Positions 6,507-15,034 of a stretch of 64,000 nt of DNA are shown in pieces. Source of the DNA: Leeuwenhoekiella aequorea (GTDB lineage: Bacteria; Bacteroidota; Bacteroidia; Flavobacteriales; Flavobacteriaceae). Numbering within the stretch: the stretch's first letter is position 1; each line of letters starts with the position of its first letter. The notes under the pieces were generated by a model. That model worked only from the letters and a program-made list of their open reading frames with translations. It ran no database searches and had not been told where the DNA came from. A program made the position numbers and the translations under genes. The stretch is taken from contig NZ_QOVM01000006.1 in NCBI RefSeq assembly GCF_004104375.1, positions 1 to 64,000 of the forward strand, read 5' to 3'.

Positions 6507-6701
6507 ATGAAAATTGTTAAAATTGAAGGTCGAAACGAGTTGCACATTATAGGAACACGGGAGTTACTTTCGGATAATGAAATTAAAAGAATAGCACTTG
6601 AAAATGACGTACAGAAATATTCTAGTAAAGTTTATGAAGTATTTAGGCACTCAAGGGTTAACTCTGGATTTAAACACTTCGCATACCAATTAAATTATTA
6701 A
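6507..6701 (+). CDS. Small unknown protein downstream of integrase
   Basis: A 64-residue protein, MKIVKIEGRNELHIIGTREL to HFAYQLNY, basic and without membrane segments. It lies 12 bases after the integrase and 12 before the next gene, so it is probably co-transcribed. I recognise no family. Small proteins here in integrative elements are often recombination directionality or regulatory factors, but no HTH is obvious. Confidence 0.6.
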   Translation: MKIVKIEGRNELHIIGTRELLSDNEIKRIALENDVQKYSSKVYEVFRHSRVNSGFKHFAYQLNY

Positions 6702-6713
6702 GCATTAATTAAA

Positions 6714-7637
6714 ATGAGTCCTGTACTTGAAATTTATAAAGAACTTGATAAGTTTGATAACATATCAGATAAGCTTGATTGTTTATCAAAATACCACTTG
6801 TCTTTTAATGGTATTTACAGGGCTAATTATAATTCAATTACAGAGGGCAACCTTTCAATTCATCAGTTAGTAAAAAAGTTTGAAAAAAAGCATTTTCCGG
6901 ATACTAAGAATATTCCAGAATTTACTTTTTGGTTCCTAAAGTTTAACGCACTAAAGTATTGTGAAACCTATTTGCTAAATGATAGACTCACAAGAAGGCT
7001 CAATTCAGAGGTTAGAATAGAAGAAGCGACTATTGAGCTTGAAAAAATAGAAAAGGCTGAGAAATTAGCCCACACGCTGGTTATTGATAACGATATTGAT
7101 ACCGATTTAAAGTATAAAGATGAAAAAGGGTATTTGTATTTGATGAACCCTAAAGATTTTCCTCAGCCAGAATACCAAACCAAAGAAATTAGGCGTGTTC
7201 TGAATGGTTACTATGAATCTAATCCTACAGAACACGCTTATACGGTTGCTCAGAGTCCAGAGGTTAAAATCTATGCTAAGCATATTATTTTAAAAGGTTA
7301 TTTAAAAAAACTCAAAGCAGAAGTTGAAATTGTAAATGATAATCACAAATTAAAATTTGATCCTAATTATTTTAATAAGGAGGGCTTCAATTTGTTTTTA
7401 TACTTACTAGAGAATTATTCAAAAACCACGATAAACAAGTATTCGTACATATGGTTCTTTTTGAAAAATCATAATCCGAAGCCGGAGCAAATAAAATTTC
7501 TACATACTCAAACTAGCTATAAGGAAATGATCGATGAAAAATTTAAAGTGAGTATAAGCTATAAGAAAGCAGGGTATAAATGGGAGGAAGATGTCCTGCC
7601 AACTTTAAAACGTATTGCAAGTAATTTTTTTCATTAG
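6714..7637 (+). CDS. Unknown element protein, 307 aa
   Basis: A soluble, helical, lysine- and glutamate-rich protein with no signal peptide or membrane segment. Residues 85-130 (RLTRRLNSEVRIEEATIELE and following) look coiled-coil. The C-terminal third is rich in aromatic residues (NKYSYIWFFLKNHNP). I see no replication or nuclease motif. It is in the integrase operon by spacing and same strand. Proteins of this kind recur in Bacteroidota mobile elements without assigned function. Confidence 0.65.
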   Translation: MSPVLEIYKELDKFDNISDKLDCLSKYHLSFNGIYRANYNSITEGNLSIHQLVKKFEKKHFPDTKNIPEFTFWFLKFNALKYCETYLLNDRLTRRLNSEVRIEEATIELEKIEKAEKLAHTLVIDNDIDTDLKYKDEKGYLYLMNPKDFPQPEYQTKEIRRVLNGYYESNPTEHAYTVAQSPEVKIYAKHIILKGYLKKLKAEVEIVNDNHKLKFDPNYFNKEGFNLFLYLLENYSKTTINKYSYIWFFLKNHNPKPEQIKFLHTQTSYKEMIDEKFKVSISYKKAGYKWEEDVLPTLKRIASNFFH

Positions 7638-7735
7638 GGTTGTTTAAACAATAACTCACCCAAACTTACCTTTTACTACCCTTTTATCAAACCCCTTTAA
7701 GGCAATCTATTTGCTTCATAACTAAAACAAACGTT

Positions 7736-8020
7736 ATGGAGACAAATCAAATTATTCTACAAGGCACAACTAGTCAACAACTCATTGAGGACCTAAAAAA
7801 TGCCTTCCGCGAAGTATTAGAGGATAGTAAACCTCAAACTAACTCTTCGATCGACAAACAATTAATGACTAGAGAAGAAGTCTGCGATTTATTGCAAATC
7901 AATAAATCCACACTTTGGAAACGTACAAAGACTGGCAAAATTCCTAGTTACGGTCAGGGTCGCCGCATTTACTATAAGCGCAGCGAAGTAATGGAGTCGT
8001 TAACCCCACTTAAAAAATAA
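7736..8020 (+). CDS. Excisionase-like helix-turn-helix protein
   Basis: 94 residues. After a variable N-terminus (1-40), residues 43-92 form an HTH_17/MerR-type winged helix: LMTREEVCDLLQINKSTLWK, then KIPSYGQGRRIYYKRSEVME. This is the common Bacteroidota excisionase/AlpA-type fold that binds DNA with the RIYYKRSEV wing. In a tRNA-integrated element it is the natural candidate for recombination directionality or regulation. A 98-base gap upstream may hold its promoter; the next HTH gene starts five bases after it. Confidence 0.8.
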   Translation: METNQIILQGTTSQQLIEDLKNAFREVLEDSKPQTNSSIDKQLMTREEVCDLLQINKSTLWKRTKTGKIPSYGQGRRIYYKRSEVMESLTPLKK

Positions 8021-8025
8021 AAGCT

Positions 8026-8334
8026 ATGCGTACCGCAGATACACAAAGCCTTTATAATTCAGGAGGCAATATAAATGAATTTACTGAATTAACCGGTGAT
8101 GTTTCAAGAGTTTATGATGTGCTAAAGCAATCGCCCTTAACAATGAAAGAGGTTGATCTAAGAACTGGTATTATGCGTGAAAGCGTATGCAGACACGTTA
8201 ACAATCTTCTTAAGGCTGGACTAATCGCCAGAACGAGAGTAAGACGGTGTTCAGTTACAGGTTATTCAAATGTAAATGAGTATACCGGAGATTCTAGTTT
8301 ATTTCCTGAAACTCGTCAGCTTTCACTTTTTTAA
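8026..8334 (+). CDS. Winged helix-turn-helix protein
   Basis: 102 residues. Residues 25-75 form a winged HTH of MarR/ArsR style: SRVYDVLKQSPLTMKEVDLR, GIMRESVCRHVNNLLKAGLI and a basic wing ARTRVRRCSVTGYSNVNEY. The fold resembles proteins of phage and mobile elements that tell apart DNA ends or regulate late genes. It is tightly linked to the excisionase-like gene before it and the large tail-like gene after it (11 bases), which suggests one transcript. Confidence 0.7.
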   Translation: MRTADTQSLYNSGGNINEFTELTGDVSRVYDVLKQSPLTMKEVDLRTGIMRESVCRHVNNLLKAGLIARTRVRRCSVTGYSNVNEYTGDSSLFPETRQLSLF

Positions 8335-8345
8335 AACTAACTACA

Positions 8346-11300
8346 ATGCTTAGACAGACTTTTATATCCGGTAGAATGAATCAGGATGCCGATATTCGCT
8401 TACTACCCAAAGGCGAATATCGCGAAGCATACGGTATTGAAATAATTAATAGTGAAGGCTCAGACGTTGGTGCAATTGAGCCAATGCTCTCTAATAAGAA
8501 ACTCACTAGCTACAACGTAGGCGCTAACCCTCTTGATATGGGTGACTTTGCAGACGAGTTCCGCAAGAAAATATATTGGCTTGTCCTTTCAGATTTAGGA
8601 AGCTTTTTATTTGAGTGGGATGATACAAATAAGATACAATCATTAGTATTAGGAGATACGCGCCCGGAGGCTACACGTGTATTTTCACTCAAGAAAGAAA
8701 ACCTGATTACAGCAATGGTCAAGGTCACTACTCAAAATATCGAGGATGATTTATTGCTGTTTACTGATGATAACATGCAGCCAATTTGCATAAATATTGA
8801 ACGTGCTAAATCCTGGGGAATAAATGGCTTTGTTGAGGAAGATATTCTACTCATTAAAAAACCACCGCGTTATGCCCCTAAGATAACACCTACCTATACC
8901 AATGACGGCAGCAATAACCTTGAAGAACGGTTTTTCTTATTTGCTACACGCTTCAGATATTTAGACGGGGAATATAGCGCACCTTCGGACTTTACTAACT
9001 ACAACTTTAACCCTAAGCCGTTTAATCTTGATTATTTTACCCTTGACAATAAGGGAATGATCAACGCTTTTAATGCGGTAAAAATTGATTTCAATACAGG
9101 AGAAAAGCAGGTTACAGAAATTCAGCTTTTAGTAAAAGAAAGCTTGAGTAATTCGTTAAACGTAATTGAAACCTTTAGTAAAGAGGCTGAGGGATGGGGA
9201 GATAACTTAACCAAGAGTTTTGTATTTTCAAATAACAAAACAATCACGCCTCTTCCCGATGATCAATTGCTTCGTTTATTTGACAATGTACCTTTAAAAG
9301 CAAAAGCTTTATCGCTTATTGAGAATATACCGGTATTCAGTAATTACTTAGAAGGCTATGACCTAAAAGACGAGGACGGCAACGACATTAATATCGATTA
9401 TAATATTGCTCTTCAAAATAACATAATTGAAAGCGGTGACGATTTTAATGTTTCGGTAGTTCCTTCAAATAAGGCAAAAATAACCAACCCAAACAACTAC
9501 GCATTAAGTGAAGGTCGGAGAATCATTATTGATTTATCTACGGAAATAGATGGATTGCCGGGTTATGACAATTCGTTTTTCCATACGCTTGACGCCGAAT
9601 ACCCAACTCTTAATGATGTTTTTCAAAGTCTTGAATTTCAAAACCTACTAGAAGTAATTAATAGTGATTTTCAAAATAATTTTAACCAGGCAGGTGATTA
9701 TACGATTCCACCAACTTACACCCCTACACTAGATCCTGAAATCACGTATGCGCTAGAAGGTGGTATCGCAACGTTTACCATTAGCCCGGCTACATTTACA
9801 GACTCAGATAATGGCGGCGCTACCGTAGAAGTACCCGTTACCTTTGCAGAATCTACCAATTTTGGTATTGTGGATGATATTAATAGCGGTACGTGTAAGA
9901 CAAACCGAAACTATGAAGTAGGAGTTGTTTACATGGATAAGTATGGCAGACGTTCTACTGTACTCACTTCAAAAAATAACACCCTTTTTATTCCACAGGA
10001 ATATTCGGTTTTTCAAAACAAGTTGGTTGCAACCATAAATAGTAAAGTACCATATTGGGCTGATCGCTATAAGCTAGTTGTAAAATCTACGCCATTAGCA
10101 TATCAAACACTATACATTACCGAGTTCTACAATGACGATTTCTTTACATGGTGTAAGCTTGAAGGCAAAAACAAAGACAAAATTTCAATAGGCGATTTCC
10201 TGATTATAAAAAAAGCAGGTGATCAAATTATTACAGAACCTATAAAAATTAAGGTACTTGACATTAAAGAACAGGCAGATGATTTTATCAAGAATAATAC
10301 CGATGAAAATGACAACGATATAATTGAGCGTGGCGGTCTTTATATGAAAATAAGACCTACTTCTGATTTTTCAATGGATAGAGATGATTTTGACGTTGAT
10401 ACAAGGGAATCTCCAGTAGGCTCAAATAAAGACGGTTTCCCAAGAACAATACTTGATTTGTTTACAAGCGCAGGAAGTCCAGATTTGCAAGAGTTAGCAA
10501 TACCCGCCGGAACATCTATTACACTACAACTGAATAGTTCTCGTAATTATGATGCTGGTTGGAAAAACATAAATTATGATAATGAGTTTTATACGCAACG
10601 AGACTATAATACTATAGAGGAATGGTTTAAAGAAATAATACTGAAAAGGTTTTCATTAAAAGCAGATGACGGAAGTGGTGAGTTTGATTATGATTATTTA
10701 AAAAGCTCCGACCCTGATAGAGAAAAAAATATGGAACTATTTCGTGATGAGAATGGCTATTTAAAACTTATTGTTTGGGGATTACTTTCTGGTGGAACAC
10801 GTAACCGCAGAGGCCGAGTAAGTGCAAAAATTATAGTACGTACCGGTAGCGGCGTATACGCCTTTGAAACGCTACCAAAACAAGCTGATACAAACGCCTT
10901 TTTTGAAACTGCCCAATGCTTTGATATTATAAACGGCAATCATACGGGAAATACCCAAGACCAATATTTTGACAATGGAGATCCTGCAATTATAGAAATG
11001 GACTTTTTCAATTGCTATACTCAGGGCAACGGCATTGAAAGTTACCGGGTACGTGACGAGTTCAATACAAACTATCTAAGCATAGACACAAGACCTTCCG
11101 CTACAAGCGTTGAGGAATACCGTGCAGTACGCAGGTTCGCAGATATGACTTACGGTAAGGCTTATATCGAAAGCACAAATATTAACGGCTTAAATGAGTT
11201 TAATTTGAGTCTGGCTAATTTCAAGGAGCTCGACAAGCATTATGGTAGTATTCAAAAAACCATTAACCGCGAAGGTGATATTCTGGTACTTCAAGAAGAA

Positions 11301-13007
11301 AAAGCCGGATATGTATTGTTTGGTAAAGACCTTTTAGCAACGGCCAACGGAGAAATGGCATTAAAGAGAATTTCTGAAATTCTAGGGCAATACATGCCCT
11401 ATGCCGGTCATAATGGCATAGGTAATAATCCAGAGAGTGTTGCAATAGATGGTAACCGTGTGTATTGGGTGAATGCACGTAGAGGTACACCGGTACGATT
11501 ATCTATTGATGGAACTACCGAAATAAATTACGGTATGGTTTCTCATTTTAGGAACCTGTTTATTCAAAACCCTACTTCAAGAAAGATAGGAGGTTATGAC
11601 CCGTATTTTAAAAAGTACACCTTAACCATAGAAGATGAAGTTGCACGTACCTTAAATGCGTATTGTGGTAATATTATTCAGAAAACCATAACAGAGCCAT
11701 TCACTTACATTTTAAATATCAATTACTTGTTAGGTGATACCGTTTTAAACTTCAACGTTTCAGAAGGAGAAGTAAACATTGTTGCGACCTACGCCGGAAT
11801 CCCATATACTGCCAATGGAGTGACCGGCCTCGCAGCTTTAACAATACCGCGTACCGATTTAGAAGATACTCAAATTGTAATTACGATTACACCGGTAAGT
11901 TCTGCTGCGACAATACAAGCTGCGCATACCTGCCCTACCGGAATACCTATGAAAGTAATCAGTATAGTACTTGCTGATGAATCCGATTTAGGCCGAACAA
12001 TGATAAACCGTTATCGATGGGGAGCAAGTTCATTCTTTAGCGAGGAACATTTATTTGAAAATTCTGAAGTAAGCAAGTTTGTTATTGAAGAAGGCCTTGA
12101 AGGAACTGCCAAATATCCTAAGCGAGGAACCAATGTGAATATCCAGGCTTATAAAGACGGTGCCAATACTGGAAGTTTTAAAGTAGATCGCGAGAATAAG
12201 CTAGGGTATTTAATAAGCAGCAACAATTATACTGATGCAGACATAGCAACGATACTTGCTGAGGCTACATTTATTGATACTACAAATACTCAGATTTCAT
12301 TAACCAACTTTATTGATCAGGCAAGTTTCCCATTTAACAGACCTAATGGCGATGAAAACCTGTATATGATTTGGGATTATAGGGATAATGAATTGGCGAT
12401 TAATGCTGATACCAAAATCATATTTGCTTTTGATGGTTCAGGATCAATGGACGGAACTTTAGCGCCATTGGAAACAATGAAAGACACCATTCTTAAGGAC
12501 CGGTTATTGCCGCTTTATGGTAATGACTCAGCTTTGTATGATGCAAGCGTGGAAGTTATCCCTTGGGGAACAGGAGATCAATACCCAGAAGTAAACGAAC
12601 AGACTTTAGCAGCTCTAAATATGTTTGGTACCACACCAGAAGGTAATGTAATTGTAATGGTATTTCAAGATGAAGCCAGCCCTATTTATACCGATGGAAC
12701 TTTTGACCCTACAGAAGCTAGTACAGCGCCTTACGATACTGATTTAGCAACTTTGAGAGGAAGATTAAATTCATTCCCGAATAACTATTATAGAGGGGTT
12801 ATCTTTCAGGTAGATCCTGCAAGCGGAACCAGCTTCAAAGATTTTGTAAGTGCTATTCAATTAGGTACAGGAAATTACGCAGGAGCAAATGGATTAAGTG
12901 ATCGCAATGAGTTCAACTACAAGTACGATATTGCTGATGGAGAAACACCGGCATACTATCTGGATAAGATTGTAGAAGCATTAACCGAATTAGGATATAA
13001 CCTATAA
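8346..13007 (+). CDS. Giant phage tail/stabilization-like protein with C-terminal vWA domain
   Basis: 1553 residues, the dominant gene of the element. The N-terminus (G9-x-M-N-x-D-x-D...R18-L-x-P-x-G-E-Y-R, then SEGSDVG at 36-42) matches, as I remember it, the opening of stabilization/tail proteins of crAss-like and related short-tailed phages of Bacteroidota. Residues 50-330 have the alternating beta pattern of a propeller-like virion protein (FATRFRYLDGEYSAPSDF). The C-terminal 200 residues form a von Willebrand A domain with a MIDAS motif DGSGSM (Asp1363, Ser1365, Ser1367). No signal peptide or membrane anchor. No other structural phage gene lies nearby, so it is an orphan. Phage origin is a family-level inference; the vWA motif is directly visible. 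Confidence 0.65.
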   Translation: MLRQTFISGRMNQDADIRLLPKGEYREAYGIEIINSEGSDVGAIEPMLSNKKLTSYNVGANPLDMGDFADEFRKKIYWLVLSDLGSFLFEWDDTNKIQSLVLGDTRPEATRVFSLKKENLITAMVKVTTQNIEDDLLLFTDDNMQPICINIERAKSWGINGFVEEDILLIKKPPRYAPKITPTYTNDGSNNLEERFFLFATRFRYLDGEYSAPSDFTNYNFNPKPFNLDYFTLDNKGMINAFNAVKIDFNTGEKQVTEIQLLVKESLSNSLNVIETFSKEAEGWGDNLTKSFVFSNNKTITPLPDDQLLRLFDNVPLKAKALSLIENIPVFSNYLEGYDLKDEDGNDINIDYNIALQNNIIESGDDFNVSVVPSNKAKITNPNNYALSEGRRIIIDLSTEIDGLPGYDNSFFHTLDAEYPTLNDVFQSLEFQNLLEVINSDFQNNFNQAGDYTIPPTYTPTLDPEITYALEGGIATFTISPATFTDSDNGGATVEVPVTFAESTNFGIVDDINSGTCKTNRNYEVGVVYMDKYGRRSTVLTSKNNTLFIPQEYSVFQNKLVATINSKVPYWADRYKLVVKSTPLAYQTLYITEFYNDDFFTWCKLEGKNKDKISIGDFLIIKKAGDQIITEPIKIKVLDIKEQADDFIKNNTDENDNDIIERGGLYMKIRPTSDFSMDRDDFDVDTRESPVGSNKDGFPRTILDLFTSAGSPDLQELAIPAGTSITLQLNSSRNYDAGWKNINYDNEFYTQRDYNTIEEWFKEIILKRFSLKADDGSGEFDYDYLKSSDPDREKNMELFRDENGYLKLIVWGLLSGGTRNRRGRVSAKIIVRTGSGVYAFETLPKQADTNAFFETAQCFDIINGNHTGNTQDQYFDNGDPAIIEMDFFNCYTQGNGIESYRVRDEFNTNYLSIDTRPSATSVEEYRAVRRFADMTYGKAYIESTNINGLNEFNLSLANFKELDKHYGSIQKTINREGDILVLQEEKAGYVLFGKDLLATANGEMALKRISEILGQYMPYAGHNGIGNNPESVAIDGNRVYWVNARRGTPVRLSIDGTTEINYGMVSHFRNLFIQNPTSRKIGGYDPYFKKYTLTIEDEVARTLNAYCGNIIQKTITEPFTYILNINYLLGDTVLNFNVSEGEVNIVATYAGIPYTANGVTGLAALTIPRTDLEDTQIVITITPVSSAATIQAAHTCPTGIPMKVISIVLADESDLGRTMINRYRWGASSFFSEEHLFENSEVSKFVIEEGLEGTAKYPKRGTNVNIQAYKDGANTGSFKVDRENKLGYLISSNNYTDADIATILAEATFIDTTNTQISLTNFIDQASFPFNRPNGDENLYMIWDYRDNELAINADTKIIFAFDGSGSMDGTLAPLETMKDTILKDRLLPLYGNDSALYDASVEVIPWGTGDQYPEVNEQTLAALNMFGTTPEGNVIVMVFQDEASPIYTDGTFDPTEASTAPYDTDLATLRGRLNSFPNNYYRGVIFQVDPASGTSFKDFVSAIQLGTGNYAGANGLSDRNEFNYKYDIADGETPAYYLDKIVEALTELGYNL

Positions 13008-13018
13008 GAAGCGCAGAA

Positions 13019-13723
13019 ATGAGCAAAAAAAGCAGTCAAATAAGATACCTTAATTTCCCTATTCAGATGCTAGGCGGTTTTTTGCTTGATAGTAAGGGGG
13101 TTTTAGGTGATATTATGAACTATTCTGTTTATGCTCATTCAGTTGAAAATCTTGAGTTTGGTAATGAGGAAGAAGCATTTGTTTCTAGTGCAAAGTATTT
13201 CAGAATATCATTTGGCAATGTTAAAACCTCTATTAAAAATGGCGAGGCTTTATATGATTCATTAGGCGATGGTAGCCCGATGGTTGGCATTGACGTAAAT
13301 ATGCTGTTTGACTACTATAAAAATCACAAATCAATTTTTCAGAAACGTTGTCTTTTAGGGTATTTAGCAATTAGGAGTATTTTAATGGATAAAGCATATT
13401 GTAAAACCACAAATGATAATTGGTTTTCTAGAATGGATGGAAAGACTTCAAAAATGCCTAAAGAAAAGCTTTCTAAAGAGATACAGGATTTTCACAATGA
13501 ATATCAGGCGAAAAAAATTAAAACAGAATTGTCTTTAAATTGGAATTTAAAAACCTATTCAAAATATACCAGGGGGTTTTATGTGAGTTTTAAATTGGAC
13601 TTGGATGATTTGGTATTTAACGCTGAAAAAAAACGTAAATCCTACCAGGCAAAGAAGCTTAAGAACGATACGGAAATGGCCCGGCTTAAAGCTTTAGAAA
13701 GATTGAAAAATATAGATTTTTAA
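13019..13723 (+). CDS. Unknown protein following the tail-like gene
   Basis: 234 residues, soluble, lysine-rich. An N-terminal half with YLNFPIQMLGGFL and GDIMNYSVYAHSV is followed by a basic C-terminus (KKRKSYQAKKLKNDTEMARL) that may bind nucleic acid or form a coil. It starts 11 bases after the giant tail-like gene, so the two are probably one operon and may act together. I recognise no domain. Alternatives include a chaperone or assembly partner of the neighbour or a regulatory protein. Confidence 0.6.
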   Translation: MSKKSSQIRYLNFPIQMLGGFLLDSKGVLGDIMNYSVYAHSVENLEFGNEEEAFVSSAKYFRISFGNVKTSIKNGEALYDSLGDGSPMVGIDVNMLFDYYKNHKSIFQKRCLLGYLAIRSILMDKAYCKTTNDNWFSRMDGKTSKMPKEKLSKEIQDFHNEYQAKKIKTELSLNWNLKTYSKYTRGFYVSFKLDLDDLVFNAEKKRKSYQAKKLKNDTEMARLKALERLKNIDF

Positions 13724-13780
13724 AATATAACTCAGTTGAAATAAAATTTCAACACAGTTTATAATTTATTTCTACAATTC

Positions 13781-13920
13781 ATTATTATAATGTCTTTCTA
13801 TAAGTTATTACTATAATATCTTTTTATAGGTCGTGTTGTTTTGAAAAAAAATATGAAGGAATTTTTCAATAATAAATCACAATTACAAAATCTCTTATTA
13901 TAGGTCGTGTAATGGTCGTG
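13781..13920 (+). promoter_or_regulatory. Repeat cluster, probable operator region of the HTH regulator
   Basis: Two adjacent imperfect copies of about 25 bp (13781-13804 and 13805-13830, pattern TTATTATAATGTCTTTCTAT) are followed by TATAGGTCGTGT at 13825-13836 and again at 13899-13910, and by a third GGTCGTG at 13914-13920. All lie just upstream of the HTH gene at 13934. This is the layout of autoregulatory operators in HipB-like systems. The role is inferred from position and repetition only. Confidence 0.5.
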
Positions 13921-13933
13921 AAAAATCACTGTT

Positions 13934-14152
13934 ATGAAATTAGAAAGCATTCAAGATTTAGGAGCATTTGTAAAAGAGTCAAGGCTCAAATATCAATTAA
14001 CCCAAGCTCAGGTAGCATATGCGACAAAGGTTGAAAGAAGTGTTATTAACCGACTTGAAAAGGGTAAAATAGATGGGGTTCACCTCAACACAGTATTCAA
14101 AATAATCAAAGGCTTAAACTCATCTTTGATTATACACACGTCCGAGCGTTAG
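13934..14152 (+). CDS. HipB-like XRE-family regulator without partner toxin
   Basis: 72 residues, a complete Cro/C1-type HTH (about residues 10-65): LGAFVKESRLKYQLTQAQVA, TKVERSVINRLEKGK, HLNTVFKIIKGL. The length and the LNTVFKIIKGL end resemble HipB/y4mF antitoxins, which normally precede a hipA kinase gene. None follows here: the next 236 bases have no open frame, then an unrelated minus-strand HTH gene. It may be an orphan left after loss of hipA, or the repressor of the element. The upstream repeat cluster is its likely operator. Confidence 0.78.
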   Translation: MKLESIQDLGAFVKESRLKYQLTQAQVAYATKVERSVINRLEKGKIDGVHLNTVFKIIKGLNSSLIIHTSER

Positions 14153-14388
14153 CAACAGAACAAATACCGCAATCAGCATTTCATAGTAAAGTACTTTTGA
14201 AATCCTTTTATAATTCTAGCGCTTATATTTAGTTATTAATTTCATCACAGATCAAATGTCTCTTAGTTGTACTTATTTAAAGGGGTGAGTTAGGATTTCT
14301 TAAAGAAGAATGTGTTTTAATAAAAAGACCTAAGGCAATTAGTCTAGGGTTTTTTTGATTAAAAAAACAAGTGTTAGAAATTAAACAT
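14153..14388. other. Gene-free gap between two HTH genes
   Basis: No reading frame of note. Near the right edge is a weak hairpin-like stretch (CCTAAGGCAATTAGTCTAGG followed by a T-run, about 14328-14356) that could terminate the convergent transcripts. No trace of a hipA-like coding sequence is visible. Confidence 0.4.
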
Positions 14389-14616
14389 TTACAAATCATC
14401 CAATGTAGCAAATGGTATCTTAAGAGCAACAAATAATTTCACGATTGTTTTTAATTGAAATTCCAAATATTCACCGCTTTCAATTCGGCTTATGCTCGAC
14501 TTCTCTACACCGCTTAATTTGCTGAGGTCCGTTTGAGTCATATTCTGTTCTTCTCTGTGTTGTTTGATAAGCTTACCTACTTTGTACACTAGTGGATGAA
14601 GTTCTTTCTTTTTCAT
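14389..14616 (-). CDS. XRE-family HTH regulator
   Basis: 75 residues. An XRE HTH spans about residues 13-66: VGKLIKQHREEQNMTQTDLS, GVEKSSISRIESGEYLEFQL and TIVKLFVALKIPFATLDDL. It is a typical small repressor. It is the last gene of a minus-strand group with the secreted and membrane proteins at 14647-15826, 30 bases from its neighbour, and converges with the HipB-like gene. It may repress the element or control the two envelope genes upstream. Confidence 0.8.
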   Translation of the reverse strand: MKKKELHPLVYKVGKLIKQHREEQNMTQTDLSKLSGVEKSSISRIESGEYLEFQLKTIVKLFVALKIPFATLDDL

Positions 14617-14646
14617 AATTATCGATAGTTAACCGAAGTTTCTTAT

Positions 14647-15024
14647 TTACTTACAATCGCATTTGTTGGGTGAAATATATTCATTGAATAGTTTTCCAGA
14701 GTTATGCCCAGTTTCTATAAATACTCTAAAAAGTTCAAAGTTGTCATTTGAGATATTGCAATAAACATAATAGCTATCGTTGTCTTTCATCTTCACTAAA
14801 GCAAAATTACTTGTATGTCTACTGTACAGTTTTATTTTTTCAAGAAAACTTGATTTTAACTCATAATCATCCCAACCGTATTTAAGTTCACACTTTTTCA
14901 CGATTAAGGTTTCCAATTCATCACAAGTCAAATATTTATCTGTGCCAAGGGGAATTGCATAATTTTGAGAAAATGAATTATTTGATGCTAAGAATAAAAG
15001 CAACAGCATTAAAATTGACCTCAT
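14647..15024 (-). CDS. Secreted protein with weak KTSC-like pattern
   Basis: 125 residues. A signal peptide (about 1-19, ending NSFSQ) is followed by a small alpha/beta domain. The segment YYVYCNIS...F...GHNSGKLFNEYI (about 84-116) recalls the KTSC domain pattern (YxY...V...SxGxyfnxxI), but the KTSC residues themselves are not clear. The protein ends in a Cys pair, CDCK. It lies 10 bases after the membrane protein gene on the same strand and may work with it. Function unknown; export seems sure. Confidence 0.65.
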   Translation of the reverse strand: MRSILMLLLLFLASNNSFSQNYAIPLGTDKYLTCDELETLIVKKCELKYGWDDYELKSSFLEKIKLYSRHTSNFALVKMKDNDSYYVYCNISNDNFELFRVFIETGHNSGKLFNEYISPNKCDCK

Positions 15025-15034
15025 AAAGTAATTT

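Noticed and set aside
13934-14616. HipBA or other toxin-antitoxin pair
   Set aside because: Two small HTH genes face each other, but no toxin-like gene adjoins either of them.
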